In this document: piece by piece, positions 1-6,548 of the stretch | How the letters are laid out: the number at the start of each line of letters is the position of its first letter | Position numbering within the stretch: position 1 is the first letter of the stretch | Assembly (NCBI GenBank): GCA_002319815.1 | Contig: DCFR01000016.1 | Span: forward strand, 1-9,487 | Length of the DNA: 9,487 bases | Reading direction: 5' to 3' | Source of the DNA: Megamonas sp. UBA1799 | Lineage (GTDB): Bacteria > Bacillota > Negativicutes > Selenomonadales > Selenomonadaceae | The notes under the pieces: generated by a model | Databases searched by the model: none | What the model was told of the DNA's origin: nothing | Seen by the model: the letters and a program-made list of their open reading frames with translations, nothing else | Position numbers and translations under genes: made by a program

Positions 1-11
1 TTTGGAGTAAC

Positions 12-58
12 ATGAGATTAGCACCTTCCTTTGTGTTTTGGTTTTTCGCTAATCTCAT
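12..58. repeat. 11-bp perfect inverted repeat
   Basis: ATGAGATTAGC at 12-22 is exactly complementary to GCTAATCTCAT at 48-58, with a 25-nt loop. There is no T-tract on either side, so it does not look like a Rho-independent terminator. Part of the left arm (TAGCACC, 19-25) can instead pair with GGTGCTA at 72-78, which would exclude the first stem. Confidence 0.6.
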
Positions 59-161
59 TATACTAAGGATTGGTGCTATTTTATTGTCAATATGGCAACA
101 AAACAGCCGTTACATTAGATTTTTAAAGGATTTGTCTCGCTTTTGCAGGTGGGAAAGTTGA
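12..161 (+). CDS. Possible small single-span membrane protein (49 aa)
   Basis: The reading frame runs from an ATG at 12 to a TGA at 159-161 and has a GGAG sequence at 4-7, about four bases upstream. The translation has a hydrophobic stretch at roughly residues 6-28 (SFVFWFFANLIILRIGAILL and on), then a basic, aromatic tail (RYIRFLKDLSRFCRWES). That is the layout of a small inner-membrane peptide. The start codon lies inside the left arm of a perfect 11-bp inverted repeat (12-22/48-58). The frame is also open to the left window edge, so this could be the C-terminal end of a longer gene. I recognise no family. The region is AT-rich, and a hydrophobic short ORF can arise there by chance, so support is weak. 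Confidence 0.2.
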   Translation: MRLAPSFVFWFFANLIILRIGAILLSIWQQNSRYIRFLKDLSRFCRWES

Positions 162-365
162 GTCTTTCAGTAAAACATTGAATCTAACATTAATTAAGTT
201 CTCTTTTGAACCATTTCTATGTTTCAGAATAATTTTTTATCATTACGATAAAATCTCTTTTCTGCATCATAGCATAGGTTTTCAAAGAATTCAATAAATT
301 TTTATCATAAAAATAATTTTTTATAGCAGAAGAATTTAGCTATGTATTCATAATAAAAAAATACC
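162..365. other. AT-rich intergenic stretch, no gene seen
   Basis: This stretch lies between the small ORF and the terminator of the chemotaxis gene, and I see no credible coding frame on either strand. It has a 13-bp direct repeat AATAATTTTTTAT at 228-240 and 312-324. It also has a short AT-rich hairpin (TTTTATC/GATAAAA, about 235-253). These are common in AT-rich spacers and I assign them no function. Confidence 0.5.
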
Positions 366-412
366 TAAAAAAGCAGGGAAGAATCCAGAAATGTTCTGCC
401 TTCTTCCCTGCT
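366..412 (-). terminator. Rho-independent terminator of the chemotaxis gene
   Basis: AGCAGGGAAGAA (372-383) and TTCTTCCCTGCT (401-412) form a perfect 12-bp stem. The 17-nt loop can itself fold through CAGAA/TTCTG. Read on the minus strand, the stem is followed directly by six T residues (367-372). It lies 25 bases past the stop codon of the chemotaxis gene. Confidence 0.9.
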
Positions 413-436
413 AATACCATCCACCGTTACGAACAA

Positions 437-2221
437 TCAAACCTTAAATTTCCCCACTGCTTCCTGTAATTTTTGTGCCATTTCCGCCAACGACCGGCTG
501 GCGTCAGCAATTTCATGCATAGATGCTGTTTGCTCTTCCGTCGCTGCTGAAACCGTCTCTGCCTCTCCCGATACGCTGCGGCTCATACGATCAATTGCAT
601 TGACCGCTGTTGTTATTTCCGCTGCCCCGGCAGCCAGAGTATCGACTACAGTGCTCATATTTTTTGCCTGCTCCGACACTTTTAATACGGTAGCCACAAT
701 ATCCTGAAACGTTGTGCCAACATTACGAACCGCTGTTGTCCCGCTGCGAACCTGGTCTACGCCATCGTGCATGGCCGTCACTGCCTGCCGGGTCGTCTGC
801 TGAATAGACCCGATGAGTTCAGCTATTTCCGCAGCTGCCGTCTGTGATTGCTCGGCTAACTTGCGAACTTCTTCCGCTACAACGGCAAAGCCGCGTCCAT
901 GTTCGCCCGCGCGGGCCGCTTCAATCGCGGCATTCAGGGCCAACAGATTTGTCTGCGCCGCAATTTGTGCAATCGTATCAACAATTTTACCAATTTTTTC
1001 TGACTCTGACCCCAGACCGGCAATCACCTGCTCAGAGGCCTCTACCGCTTGTTCAATCGCTTCCATCTGCGACGCGGCCGATGTTACTTTTTGACTGCCC
1101 GTGTTCGCCGCCGTACTTGCGGTTCCAATCATAGCGCCAGACTGCCGGATTGTTTGGCGAAAATCTTCCATATGGGCCGATAACGCCTGCGTCTGCGTTC
1201 CGGCATTACCGACCGATGTCAATTGTTCAGCACAAGCTCCGGTCACCTTGACGATGGAATCAACTACCTGGTTGCTTACGTCAGCTGACTGGTCGGCACT
1301 GGAGGTCAGCTCCTCCGAAGCTGCGGCAACGTATTCCGCCGACTCGGCAATGGTCGCCATCAACTGCCGCATATTATTGTGCAACTGGCGAATGGACCGG
1401 CATATCTGGCCAATTTCATCCTTTCTATCCAATAAAACCTGCGTTCCAGGATCATTGATCTCTCGCAAATCACCAGTTGCCAGCACATTGACCCGGTCAC
1501 AAGCAGTCAAAATCGGCTGTGCAATCCGGCGGCCCATATACATACCAACGCCGGCCAGCAAAACCAGCAAAACAGTCACATAGCCCAGCATCCGCAAAAT
1601 GTCCCGCCGTAATGAGGCATCCGCCTGACCGGCTTTCTCTGCCACCATCGTATCAATATAATCAATCCAAACGCCGGTGCCCAAGACCCATTGATACGGT
1701 TCAAAAGCAACCGTATAGTTACGCTTGGGCAGCGGCTGCGTTTTATTCGGTTTGGCAAACATTAAGTCGGTATACCCGCCGCCCGTCTTTCGACCATTGG
1801 CAATCATCTCCTGAATAAAATATCGCCCTTGCGGATCAACTGCATTAATACGGGATTGGCCTTCCGTATTCCGTCCCAATAAAACTACGTTGACCCCTTC
1901 ATAAGTATCAATCCAAAAATATCCCTTGCCATCATTATAGCGCAGCGCTCTTACCCGGGCAGCCGCTTCCTGCCGCGCCTGTTCTGGCGTCAATTTCCCT
2001 GCTTGCTGCTGTTCATAAACCGCCTGAATTACCGACAAAGCCGTTTCGGTTTCCAATTTAAGCTCACGTTCGACCGACGCAGTCAGGTCCTGCCTATACA
2101 CAGTCACCGCTTCTTGACTGTTCTGCACCATATTATGCACAAACAAGCCGCCGACGCACAAAGTAGTAAAACAAGCTACGCCCACAATTACCAGAATTAA
2201 CTTTGCTTTGATTGAATTCAT
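437..2221 (-). CDS. Methyl-accepting chemotaxis protein with single Cache sensor
   Basis: This is a transmembrane chemoreceptor that would sense a small ligand outside the membrane and control CheA/CheW signalling. A first membrane helix lies at residues 7-29. An extracytoplasmic single-Cache (sCache_2-like) domain follows at about 35-190, with the typical GKGYFWIDTYEG segment at 98-109 and the GTGVWIDYID end at 181-190. A second membrane helix lies at about 212-230, then a HAMP linker to about 285. The coiled-coil signalling domain fills 290-594, with the conserved hairpin tip at 406-457 (core QTNLLALNAAIEAARAGEHG). No CheR-docking pentapeptide is present at the C-terminus. The ATG at 2221 is preceded by GGGGGG (2229-2234) with 7-nt spacing. 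The gene stands alone, with its own terminator downstream. No convincing promoter or sigma-28 box was found upstream. The ligand cannot be inferred. Confidence 0.96.
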   Translation of the reverse strand: MNSIKAKLILVIVGVACFTTLCVGGLFVHNMVQNSQEAVTVYRQDLTASVERELKLETETALSVIQAVYEQQQAGKLTPEQARQEAAARVRALRYNDGKGYFWIDTYEGVNVVLLGRNTEGQSRINAVDPQGRYFIQEMIANGRKTGGGYTDLMFAKPNKTQPLPKRNYTVAFEPYQWVLGTGVWIDYIDTMVAEKAGQADASLRRDILRMLGYVTVLLVLLAGVGMYMGRRIAQPILTACDRVNVLATGDLREINDPGTQVLLDRKDEIGQICRSIRQLHNNMRQLMATIAESAEYVAAASEELTSSADQSADVSNQVVDSIVKVTGACAEQLTSVGNAGTQTQALSAHMEDFRQTIRQSGAMIGTASTAANTGSQKVTSAASQMEAIEQAVEASEQVIAGLGSESEKIGKIVDTIAQIAAQTNLLALNAAIEAARAGEHGRGFAVVAEEVRKLAEQSQTAAAEIAELIGSIQQTTRQAVTAMHDGVDQVRSGTTAVRNVGTTFQDIVATVLKVSEQAKNMSTVVDTLAAGAAEITTAVNAIDRMSRSVSGEAETVSAATEEQTASMHEIADASRSLAEMAQKLQEAVGKFKV

Positions 2222-2368
2222 CCCGATTCCCCCCAGTCAAAATAACTGCTGTGCATTACTAAAATACGCACTGCCTAGCGGCTGACATTGCGCACACTAT
2301 TCTGTTTTATTTTAATCTTCGCTCTTTTTCTTCTTTTTCCTGCTTTACCAATCAGCAAATCTGCTCAT

Positions 2369-2397
2369 AAAAAAAAAGCAGGCGCTAAGTCCTGCTT
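2369..2397 (-). terminator. Rho-independent terminator of the DAK2 gene
   Basis: AAGCAGG (2376-2382) and CCTGCTT (2391-2397) form a 7-bp stem with an 8-nt loop. On the minus strand the stem runs into nine T residues (2369-2377). It lies 17 bases past the stop codon of the DAK2-domain gene and separates it from the chemotaxis gene, so the two are separate transcription units. Confidence 0.9.
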
Positions 2398-2414
2398 ATA
2401 CAGTAAAGCTTTGA

Positions 2415-3698
2415 TTATTTATCATTCAGCAGCCACATCATCCGCGCCGCATTCTTTTTAGCGGAAAGTTTACTATCAAAACCGCGCAAAGCCATGAGCT
2501 GTTCCGCCTCACTCTGTACCGTCACGATTTCCACCCGGTCGCCCAAAATGCGCTTTGCCTGCTGCAAAACCAACCGCAGTCCCGGGCCATTAGGAACCAT
2601 AACATAAGAAGCCGCCAGATCGCTATGCGCCGCATTGACCAATGCGCCCACCGAAGGTGTTTCGTCCCCATTGCCGGCAACAATCATCGCCGCTCCGCCG
2701 TTTTGCAGCTTCTCCGCGCGCTGCGGCGTATCGGCAATGGCCACCAGTGCTACCGGCATCAAGGAAGAATGAACCACCGTCATCGCATGCGGCTCCGCCA
2801 TATTGTTCAGCCGGATATCGCGCAACGGACCCCAGCCGATACTGCGGTCCAGAACCGCACCGGGATTATCCGTATGTAAATGAACATATAGTTCCTGCTG
2901 ATATCGTTCAACCACAACATAGCTGCTGGTTTCCTGCAAATGTTTTTCGACTTCTGCTTCCTCCGCTTTCGTGTTCATTACAACAAACGTCAGGCAGTAT
3001 GGCTGCACACGGTCCTGCCGGGGATCCGGCAACAGCGAACTTTGCGCTTTGGAACCAACCGAAAAACTCAGGCTGGGCGAAACGAAATTTCCATCCAGGC
3101 CTTTGAGACACCCCCGTAAAAATGCCAACATAATCTCTTCACCGACATCGCGGGAACCTCCGGCCGGCCGTTCTCCAGCATCCAGCGCCGCCGCCAGGAT
3201 TTCTGAAATAGGAAGATTGGCCCGTACCGCCTGGTAAGCCCCCTTCGCCACTGCCTTGGCAGCCGTAATAATGGGCCGTTCCGGCTCCTCCGGCAAAACC
3301 CGCTGTGCATAAAGGATTCCATATTGAAATGCTTTGCCAAACTCCGAAGAAGTCGCATTATATTTGCCCAGCAATCCTTTCGCCAGACCGCGAAAAATCT
3401 GTGATAACACCACCCCGGCATTACCGCGTGCCCCCAGCAGCGCCGCTGAAGCAGCCCGGCGCGCCAGACCACCGATACTGTCATCCATCGAATCATTCAG
3501 CGGCAGCACGGCTGCTCCCATCGTCCGCAAAATATTGGTTCCCGGCAAGCTGCGGTGCCCCGGACGCAGCGTATGATCGAGCACATTAATATTTTCAAAT
3601 TCCAGCAAGAACTCACTGTACGCGCCCTGTACCATACGCTTAAAATCACTGCCGGTAATAATTTCTTTATTCTCGTTATCTTGCACCATTTTCGTCAT
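2415..3698 (-). CDS. FakA/YloV-like DAK2-domain protein, degenerate active site
   Basis: The protein (427 aa) has the order of the fatty-acid kinase subunit FakA/YloV: a DAK2 nucleotide-binding domain (about 15-210), a middle domain (about 230-310) and a shortened C-terminal part. Family signatures are LLGARGNAGVVLSQIFRG at 87-104, and YVHLHTDNPGAVLD at 271-284 followed by RLNNM. The usual metal-binding motif (PDGDTGTN) is replaced by RPGHRSLPGTN at 45-55, which keeps only GTN. The usual VDAGGQG is reduced to LDAGERP (172-178). The two Asp that bind Mg-ATP are therefore absent, and phosphotransfer is doubtful. Typical FakA is about 550 aa, so this copy is also short. The ATG at 3698 is chosen because an AAGGGGG ribosome binding site lies about 6 nt upstream; the frame extends to a TTG at 3740 without such a site. 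It may be a regulatory or structural paralogue. No FakB partner is in the window. Confidence 0.82.
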   Translation of the reverse strand: MTKMVQDNENKEIITGSDFKRMVQGAYSEFLLEFENINVLDHTLRPGHRSLPGTNILRTMGAAVLPLNDSMDDSIGGLARRAASAALLGARGNAGVVLSQIFRGLAKGLLGKYNATSSEFGKAFQYGILYAQRVLPEEPERPIITAAKAVAKGAYQAVRANLPISEILAAALDAGERPAGGSRDVGEEIMLAFLRGCLKGLDGNFVSPSLSFSVGSKAQSSLLPDPRQDRVQPYCLTFVVMNTKAEEAEVEKHLQETSSYVVVERYQQELYVHLHTDNPGAVLDRSIGWGPLRDIRLNNMAEPHAMTVVHSSLMPVALVAIADTPQRAEKLQNGGAAMIVAGNGDETPSVGALVNAAHSDLAASYVMVPNGPGLRLVLQQAKRILGDRVEIVTVQSEAEQLMALRGFDSKLSAKKNAARMMWLLNDK

Positions 3699-3750
3699 AT
3701 GTATCCCCCTTGACCTTTGTCTCACATGAATATTTTTCAAAAGAAACAGG

Positions 3751-3782
3751 ATTCTATTACTTTATTCGCGAAGTAATAGAAT
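3751..3782. promoter_or_regulatory. 12-bp inverted repeat between divergent genes
   Basis: ATTCTATTACTT (3751-3762) and AAGTAATAGAAT (3771-3782) are perfectly complementary across an 8-nt spacer (TATTCGCG). It sits in the 118-nt gap between the divergent DAK2 and FtsA-like genes, 34 bases before the start of the latter. It could be a dimeric regulator's operator or a hairpin in the leader RNA of either gene. No clear -35/-10 pair could be assigned to either gene. Confidence 0.6.
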
Positions 3783-3816
3783 TAACCCTTTATTTTTTAT
3801 TTGGAGGAGAATGTTT

Positions 3817-6144
3817 ATGACCATCGAAACCACTGTCAGCCAAATGACTGCGGCTAAAACAGCTTCGGCTGGTAAACCGCGTAAAAAACATCTCAAAAAG
3901 AACAAACCGGCCGCATCGCGCAAAGAGCGGCTTTTTGCCCTGGATATTGGTACCAGAAGCGTCATCGGCATTGTTGCCGAGAAAGAACCCGCCGGGCTTA
4001 AAATTATTGCCACCGAGCGGCAGGAACACAAAACCCGGGCCATGCTTGACGGTCAAATCCATGATGTTCCACAAGTTGCCGCCATTATCAAAAGTGTCAA
4101 AAATGCTTTGGCGAAAAAAACCGGACCGCTACAGCATGCCGCTGTTGCCGCCGCCGGCCGAGCGCTATACACCATGACCGCCGAAGCAGAGCTGGAAACC
4201 GCCGGCATCATCACCGCCGATCAAGAACGAGCGCTTGATTTTGCCGGCGTCCAGGCCGCACAAGCAAAACTGGCCGCCTCCGGAACCGTCGAGGACCCGA
4301 CCCGTTACTACTGCGTTGGCTACAGCACGATCAAATATCTGCTGGATGACGTTCAGCTCAAAACGTTGGTCGGTCAACGCGGCCGGATCGCCAAAGCTGT
4401 TGTCATTGCGACCTTCCTGCCGCGGCAGGTTATTGACTCCATGCACTCGGCCCTACACGAAGCGAAACTCGATATGCGGGCGCTGACACTCGAACCGATT
4501 GCGGCCATCAATGTGCTGATCCCGCCGACCATGCGGCATCTGAATCTGGTCCTGGTTGATATTGGCGCAGGCACATCCGACGTCGCCATTACCAAGAACG
4601 GTTCGGTCATCGCTTATGGTATGGTGCCTCAGGCCGGCGATGAAATCACAGAAGCAATCTCGCAAAAATATCTGCTGGACTTCAATGTTGCCGAACGCAT
4701 CAAACGAGAAGCGGCCAGCGGACAAACTTGCCAGTTTTCCGACATATTGGGCACCAGCTATGACTTAAAACCAGAAGAAATCATTGAACCGATTCTTCCC
4801 AGCATTAAAAGTCTGGCCGACGCCATAGCCCGCCAGGTAATCGAACTCAATGGCAATGAACCGCAGGCGGTCCTGCTTGTTGGCGGCGGCTCCATGACGC
4901 CGCATCTGTCCAAACTCGTAGCAGAAGCACTTTCCCTGCCAGAAGGCCGGGTTGCCGTACGCCGTCCGGAAACGGTTGACGGCATGATTGCAATACCGGA
5001 TGAACTTCGATCTCCCGATGCAGTCACACCGCTGGGCATCCTGCAAATTGCATCGCTAAACACACTGCACTTTCTGTCCATTTACGTCAATGAAGAAGAA
5101 TACAGTTTATTTAACTTTCGCAAGCTCACGATTTCCGACGCGCTGCTCAATGCCGGCATCCAGCTCAAAAAATTTAACGGTCGCCCCGGACTCGGCCTTA
5201 TGCTGACCATTGACGGCCAATCAAAATTTATCCCGGGCACTATGGGCACGCTGGCCGTCCTCACTTGCGACGGCAGCGCAGCAACCTTGGATACGCCGAT
5301 TGCCAATGGCAGCCGGATTACCATTCAGCCGGGCGAAAATGGCGCCCCTCCAAAAGTCACTTTAGCCGAAGTGCTTGAGATTTCTCCAGCATATACCATT
5401 TACATCAATGGGGAAGAAAAACAGCTAGCCGCCCAATTTCTGATTAACGATAAACCCGCCGTCCCCGATCAGCTGCTGACAGACGGTGATGTCATCAAGA
5501 CCAAGCAAACCCGCACTGTCGGGGAAACCTTGAAAACTGCCGGCTACGCGCCAACCGGAAAAAAGATCCAATATAAGCTGAACAATACCCCGGCCCAATA
5601 CACCGTACTGCCGGAACTGCTGCTGAATGATCAACCGGCCACACTATCCCTCACGATTCACGAAGGAGACCGCCTCGATTACCTCATGCCGCCGGAACCA
5701 AAACTCGGCGATGTTCTAAAGATTTCTGAACTTGATGCCTTCATTGTCATTTACTTCAATAAAGCCGAATACAAAATCCCTTCCGCCACGATTGCGCTTG
5801 AAGTCAACGGTCGTCCGGCAACGGCAAACACGATCATCAGCGATGGCTGCCAGGTTCGTTATGAACGCTCCGAACGCAAAGCGACGCTGGTAAGCGCGGC
5901 TCTGGTGGCGGTCGGCTTTGAACCGCCGCCCGCCACCAGCCGTGTCAGCGTCAACATTTTAGTCAACGGCAAACCCGCTGAGTTCACCAATCCTATCAAA
6001 AACGGCGATACCCTGGATATTGACATCCAACCACTGGACGCACTAAAACCAGCCGTCAAGACTCCGGAACAGCCGATGCTAAAAGACAGTCTTCTCGGCG
6101 ACTATCGGGCAAAACTTCTGCAAAAGAAAGATGACACACCGTAA
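3817..6144 (+). CDS. FtsA-like actin-family protein with repeated beta-rich C-terminal tail
   Basis: The first 410 residues have the FtsA/PilM actin fold: phosphate loop LFALDIGTRSV at 39-49, second phosphate loop VLVDIGAGTSDVAI at 245-258 and adenosine loop VLLVGGGSM at 352-360. An FtsA-type insert domain lies around 70-200. A lysine-rich stretch (19-38) precedes the fold and there is no signal peptide. Residues 425-737 hold about five beta-rich units with an NG/ND-x-PA ... (N/D)GD-x-I pattern, e.g. INDKPAVPDQLLTDGDVI and LVNGKPAEFTNPIKNGDTLD. They are separated by short helices of the type TVGETLKTAGY and KLGDVLKI. At 775 aa it is far longer than classical FtsA (about 420) and lacks the C-terminal amphipathic membrane helix. 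The start at 3817 is preferred: GGAGG at 3803-3807 is 9 nt upstream, against only 3 nt for the ATG at 3811. A cytoskeletal or envelope-assembly role is likely, but it is probably not the housekeeping divisome FtsA, since no ftsZ or ftsQ lies nearby. Confidence 0.88.
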   Translation: MTIETTVSQMTAAKTASAGKPRKKHLKKNKPAASRKERLFALDIGTRSVIGIVAEKEPAGLKIIATERQEHKTRAMLDGQIHDVPQVAAIIKSVKNALAKKTGPLQHAAVAAAGRALYTMTAEAELETAGIITADQERALDFAGVQAAQAKLAASGTVEDPTRYYCVGYSTIKYLLDDVQLKTLVGQRGRIAKAVVIATFLPRQVIDSMHSALHEAKLDMRALTLEPIAAINVLIPPTMRHLNLVLVDIGAGTSDVAITKNGSVIAYGMVPQAGDEITEAISQKYLLDFNVAERIKREAASGQTCQFSDILGTSYDLKPEEIIEPILPSIKSLADAIARQVIELNGNEPQAVLLVGGGSMTPHLSKLVAEALSLPEGRVAVRRPETVDGMIAIPDELRSPDAVTPLGILQIASLNTLHFLSIYVNEEEYSLFNFRKLTISDALLNAGIQLKKFNGRPGLGLMLTIDGQSKFIPGTMGTLAVLTCDGSAATLDTPIANGSRITIQPGENGAPPKVTLAEVLEISPAYTIYINGEEKQLAAQFLINDKPAVPDQLLTDGDVIKTKQTRTVGETLKTAGYAPTGKKIQYKLNNTPAQYTVLPELLLNDQPATLSLTIHEGDRLDYLMPPEPKLGDVLKISELDAFIVIYFNKAEYKIPSATIALEVNGRPATANTIISDGCQVRYERSERKATLVSAALVAVGFEPPPATSRVSVNILVNGKPAEFTNPIKNGDTLDIDIQPLDALKPAVKTPEQPMLKDSLLGDYRAKLLQKKDDTP

Positions 6145-6160
6145 ATTTCACAAGAACTGC

Positions 6161-6189
6161 TTGCTTCCCGACGTATTTTATGGTAACAT
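6161..6189 (+). promoter_or_regulatory. Candidate promoter for the tRNA-Gly region
   Basis: TTGCTT (6161-6166) and TAACAT (6184-6189) are spaced by exactly 17 nt and resemble sigma-A boxes (3/6 and 4/6 matches). They lie just after the FtsA-like stop codon and 30 bases before the tRNA-like fragment. The position suits transcription through the fragment into the intact tRNA. No terminator separates it from the upstream gene, so read-through is also possible. Confidence 0.4.
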
Positions 6190-6218
6190 ATTAAAGCGTA
6201 AGACAGAAAACAAGTTTT

Positions 6219-6257
6219 GCGGGCATAGTTCATTGTTAGAATGAAAGCTTCCCAAGC
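6219..6257 (+). pseudogene. Truncated 5' copy of tRNA-Gly
   Basis: Over 39 nt this matches the first part of the intact tRNA-Gly downstream at 35 positions (acceptor 5' strand, D-arm and anticodon arm, including loop TTCCCAA). One D-loop G is now T and three anticodon-stem bases differ (GTT to AAA). The T-arm and acceptor 3' strand (TGCCCGC) are missing, so it cannot fold as a tRNA. It starts 173 bp upstream of the intact copy. Confidence 0.75.
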
Positions 6258-6269
6258 TTGTATTCTAAC
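6235..6269 (+). repeat. Long hairpin built on the tRNA fragment
   Basis: GTTAGAAT (6235-6242) pairs with ATTCTAAC (6262-6269). Inside it, AAGCTT pairs with a second AAGCTT across a CCC loop that was the anticodon. Counting one G-T wobble and one A-G mismatch, the stem is about 16 positions long. There is no T-tract after it, so it is not an obvious terminator. Confidence 0.7.
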
Positions 6270-6309
6270 ATTTTAGCTAAGCTGTTCAGCCTAGGAGCCA
6301 TGCTGTATA

Positions 6310-6329
6310 CAAGATTTTAAAAAATCTTG
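6310..6329. repeat. Inverted repeat CAAGATTTT/AAAATCTTG
   Basis: The two 9-nt arms (6310-6318 and 6321-6329) are perfectly complementary across two bases; in practice this gives an 8-bp stem with a 4-nt loop. No run of T follows on either strand. It lies between the tRNA fragment and the intact tRNA, so it would be in the precursor RNA if that region is transcribed. Confidence 0.55.
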
Positions 6330-6343
6330 CAAACAAGGTCATT

Positions 6344-6364
6344 GCACCCTATTCGCACCCTATT
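6344..6364. repeat. Tandem direct repeat GCACCCTATT, 11-nt period
   Basis: GCACCCTATT occurs at 6344-6353 and again at 6355-6364, separated by one base. It ends 27 bases before the intact tRNA-Gly. Two exact units could be a slippage product or a small binding-site pair. Confidence 0.6.
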
Positions 6365-6391
6365 AGCCAAAATGCAAAGTTCATATTGATT

Positions 6392-6465
6392 GCGGGCATA
6401 GTTCATTGGTAGAATGGTTGCTTCCCAAGCAACAGAGGGGGGTCCGATTCCCCTTGCCCGCTCCA
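6392..6465 (+). tRNA. tRNA-Gly (CCC anticodon)
   Basis: All arms fold: acceptor GCGGGCA/TGCCCGC, D-stem GTTC/GAAT, anticodon stem GTTGC/GCAAC with loop TTCCCAA (anticodon CCC), a 4-nt variable loop AGAG, and T-stem GGGGG/CCCCT. The discriminator is T and the CCA end is encoded (6463-6465), for 74 nt in all. The overall form is close to the E. coli Gly-CCC tRNA. One oddity is that the T-loop reads TCCGATT, with C at position 55 where nearly all tRNAs have T. tRNA genes are common integration sites, and phage-type genes start just to the right. Confidence 0.95.
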
Positions 6466-6477
6466 AAGAAAATTTTA

Positions 6478-6503
6478 GGAGATGCGAAAACGCATCTCCT
6501 TTT
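6478..6503 (+). terminator. Rho-independent terminator after tRNA-Gly
   Basis: GGAGATGCG (6478-6486) and CGCATCTCC (6491-6499) form a perfect 9-bp stem with an AAAA loop, followed by TTTT. It begins 12 bases after the CCA end. On the minus strand the stem is followed by TAAAATTTTC, so it may also end the ATPase transcript. The same stem recurs at 7839-7860. Confidence 0.9.
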
Positions 6504-6548
6504 CAGTATGCAATAATATGAAACTATACCAGTTTGTTTCTGCTAGAT

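Noticed and set aside
127..240. Short open frame on the minus strand in the left intergenic region
   Set aside because: It is about 35 codons between stops, lacks a start codon with a ribosome site, and shows no recognisable motif.
2222..2368. Sigma-28 (flagellar-type) promoter for the chemotaxis gene
   Set aside because: A GCCGCTAG sequence resembles the -10 box, but no TAAA box lies at the required spacing.
3699..3740. Upstream TTG start extending the DAK2 protein by 14 residues
   Set aside because: There is no ribosome binding site before it, whereas the ATG at 3698 has AAGGGGG at good spacing and the family match starts later.
3751..3800. Terminator between the divergent genes
   Set aside because: A hairpin followed by T-rich sequence is present, but no transcript from either gene would reach it from upstream; an operator or leader hairpin is more sensible.
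6219..6465. T-box riboswitch from the tRNA-like fragment and hairpins
   Set aside because: No T-box sequence or specifier stem is seen, and the downstream gene is a tRNA rather than an aminoacyl-tRNA gene; the fragment matches the neighbouring tRNA directly.
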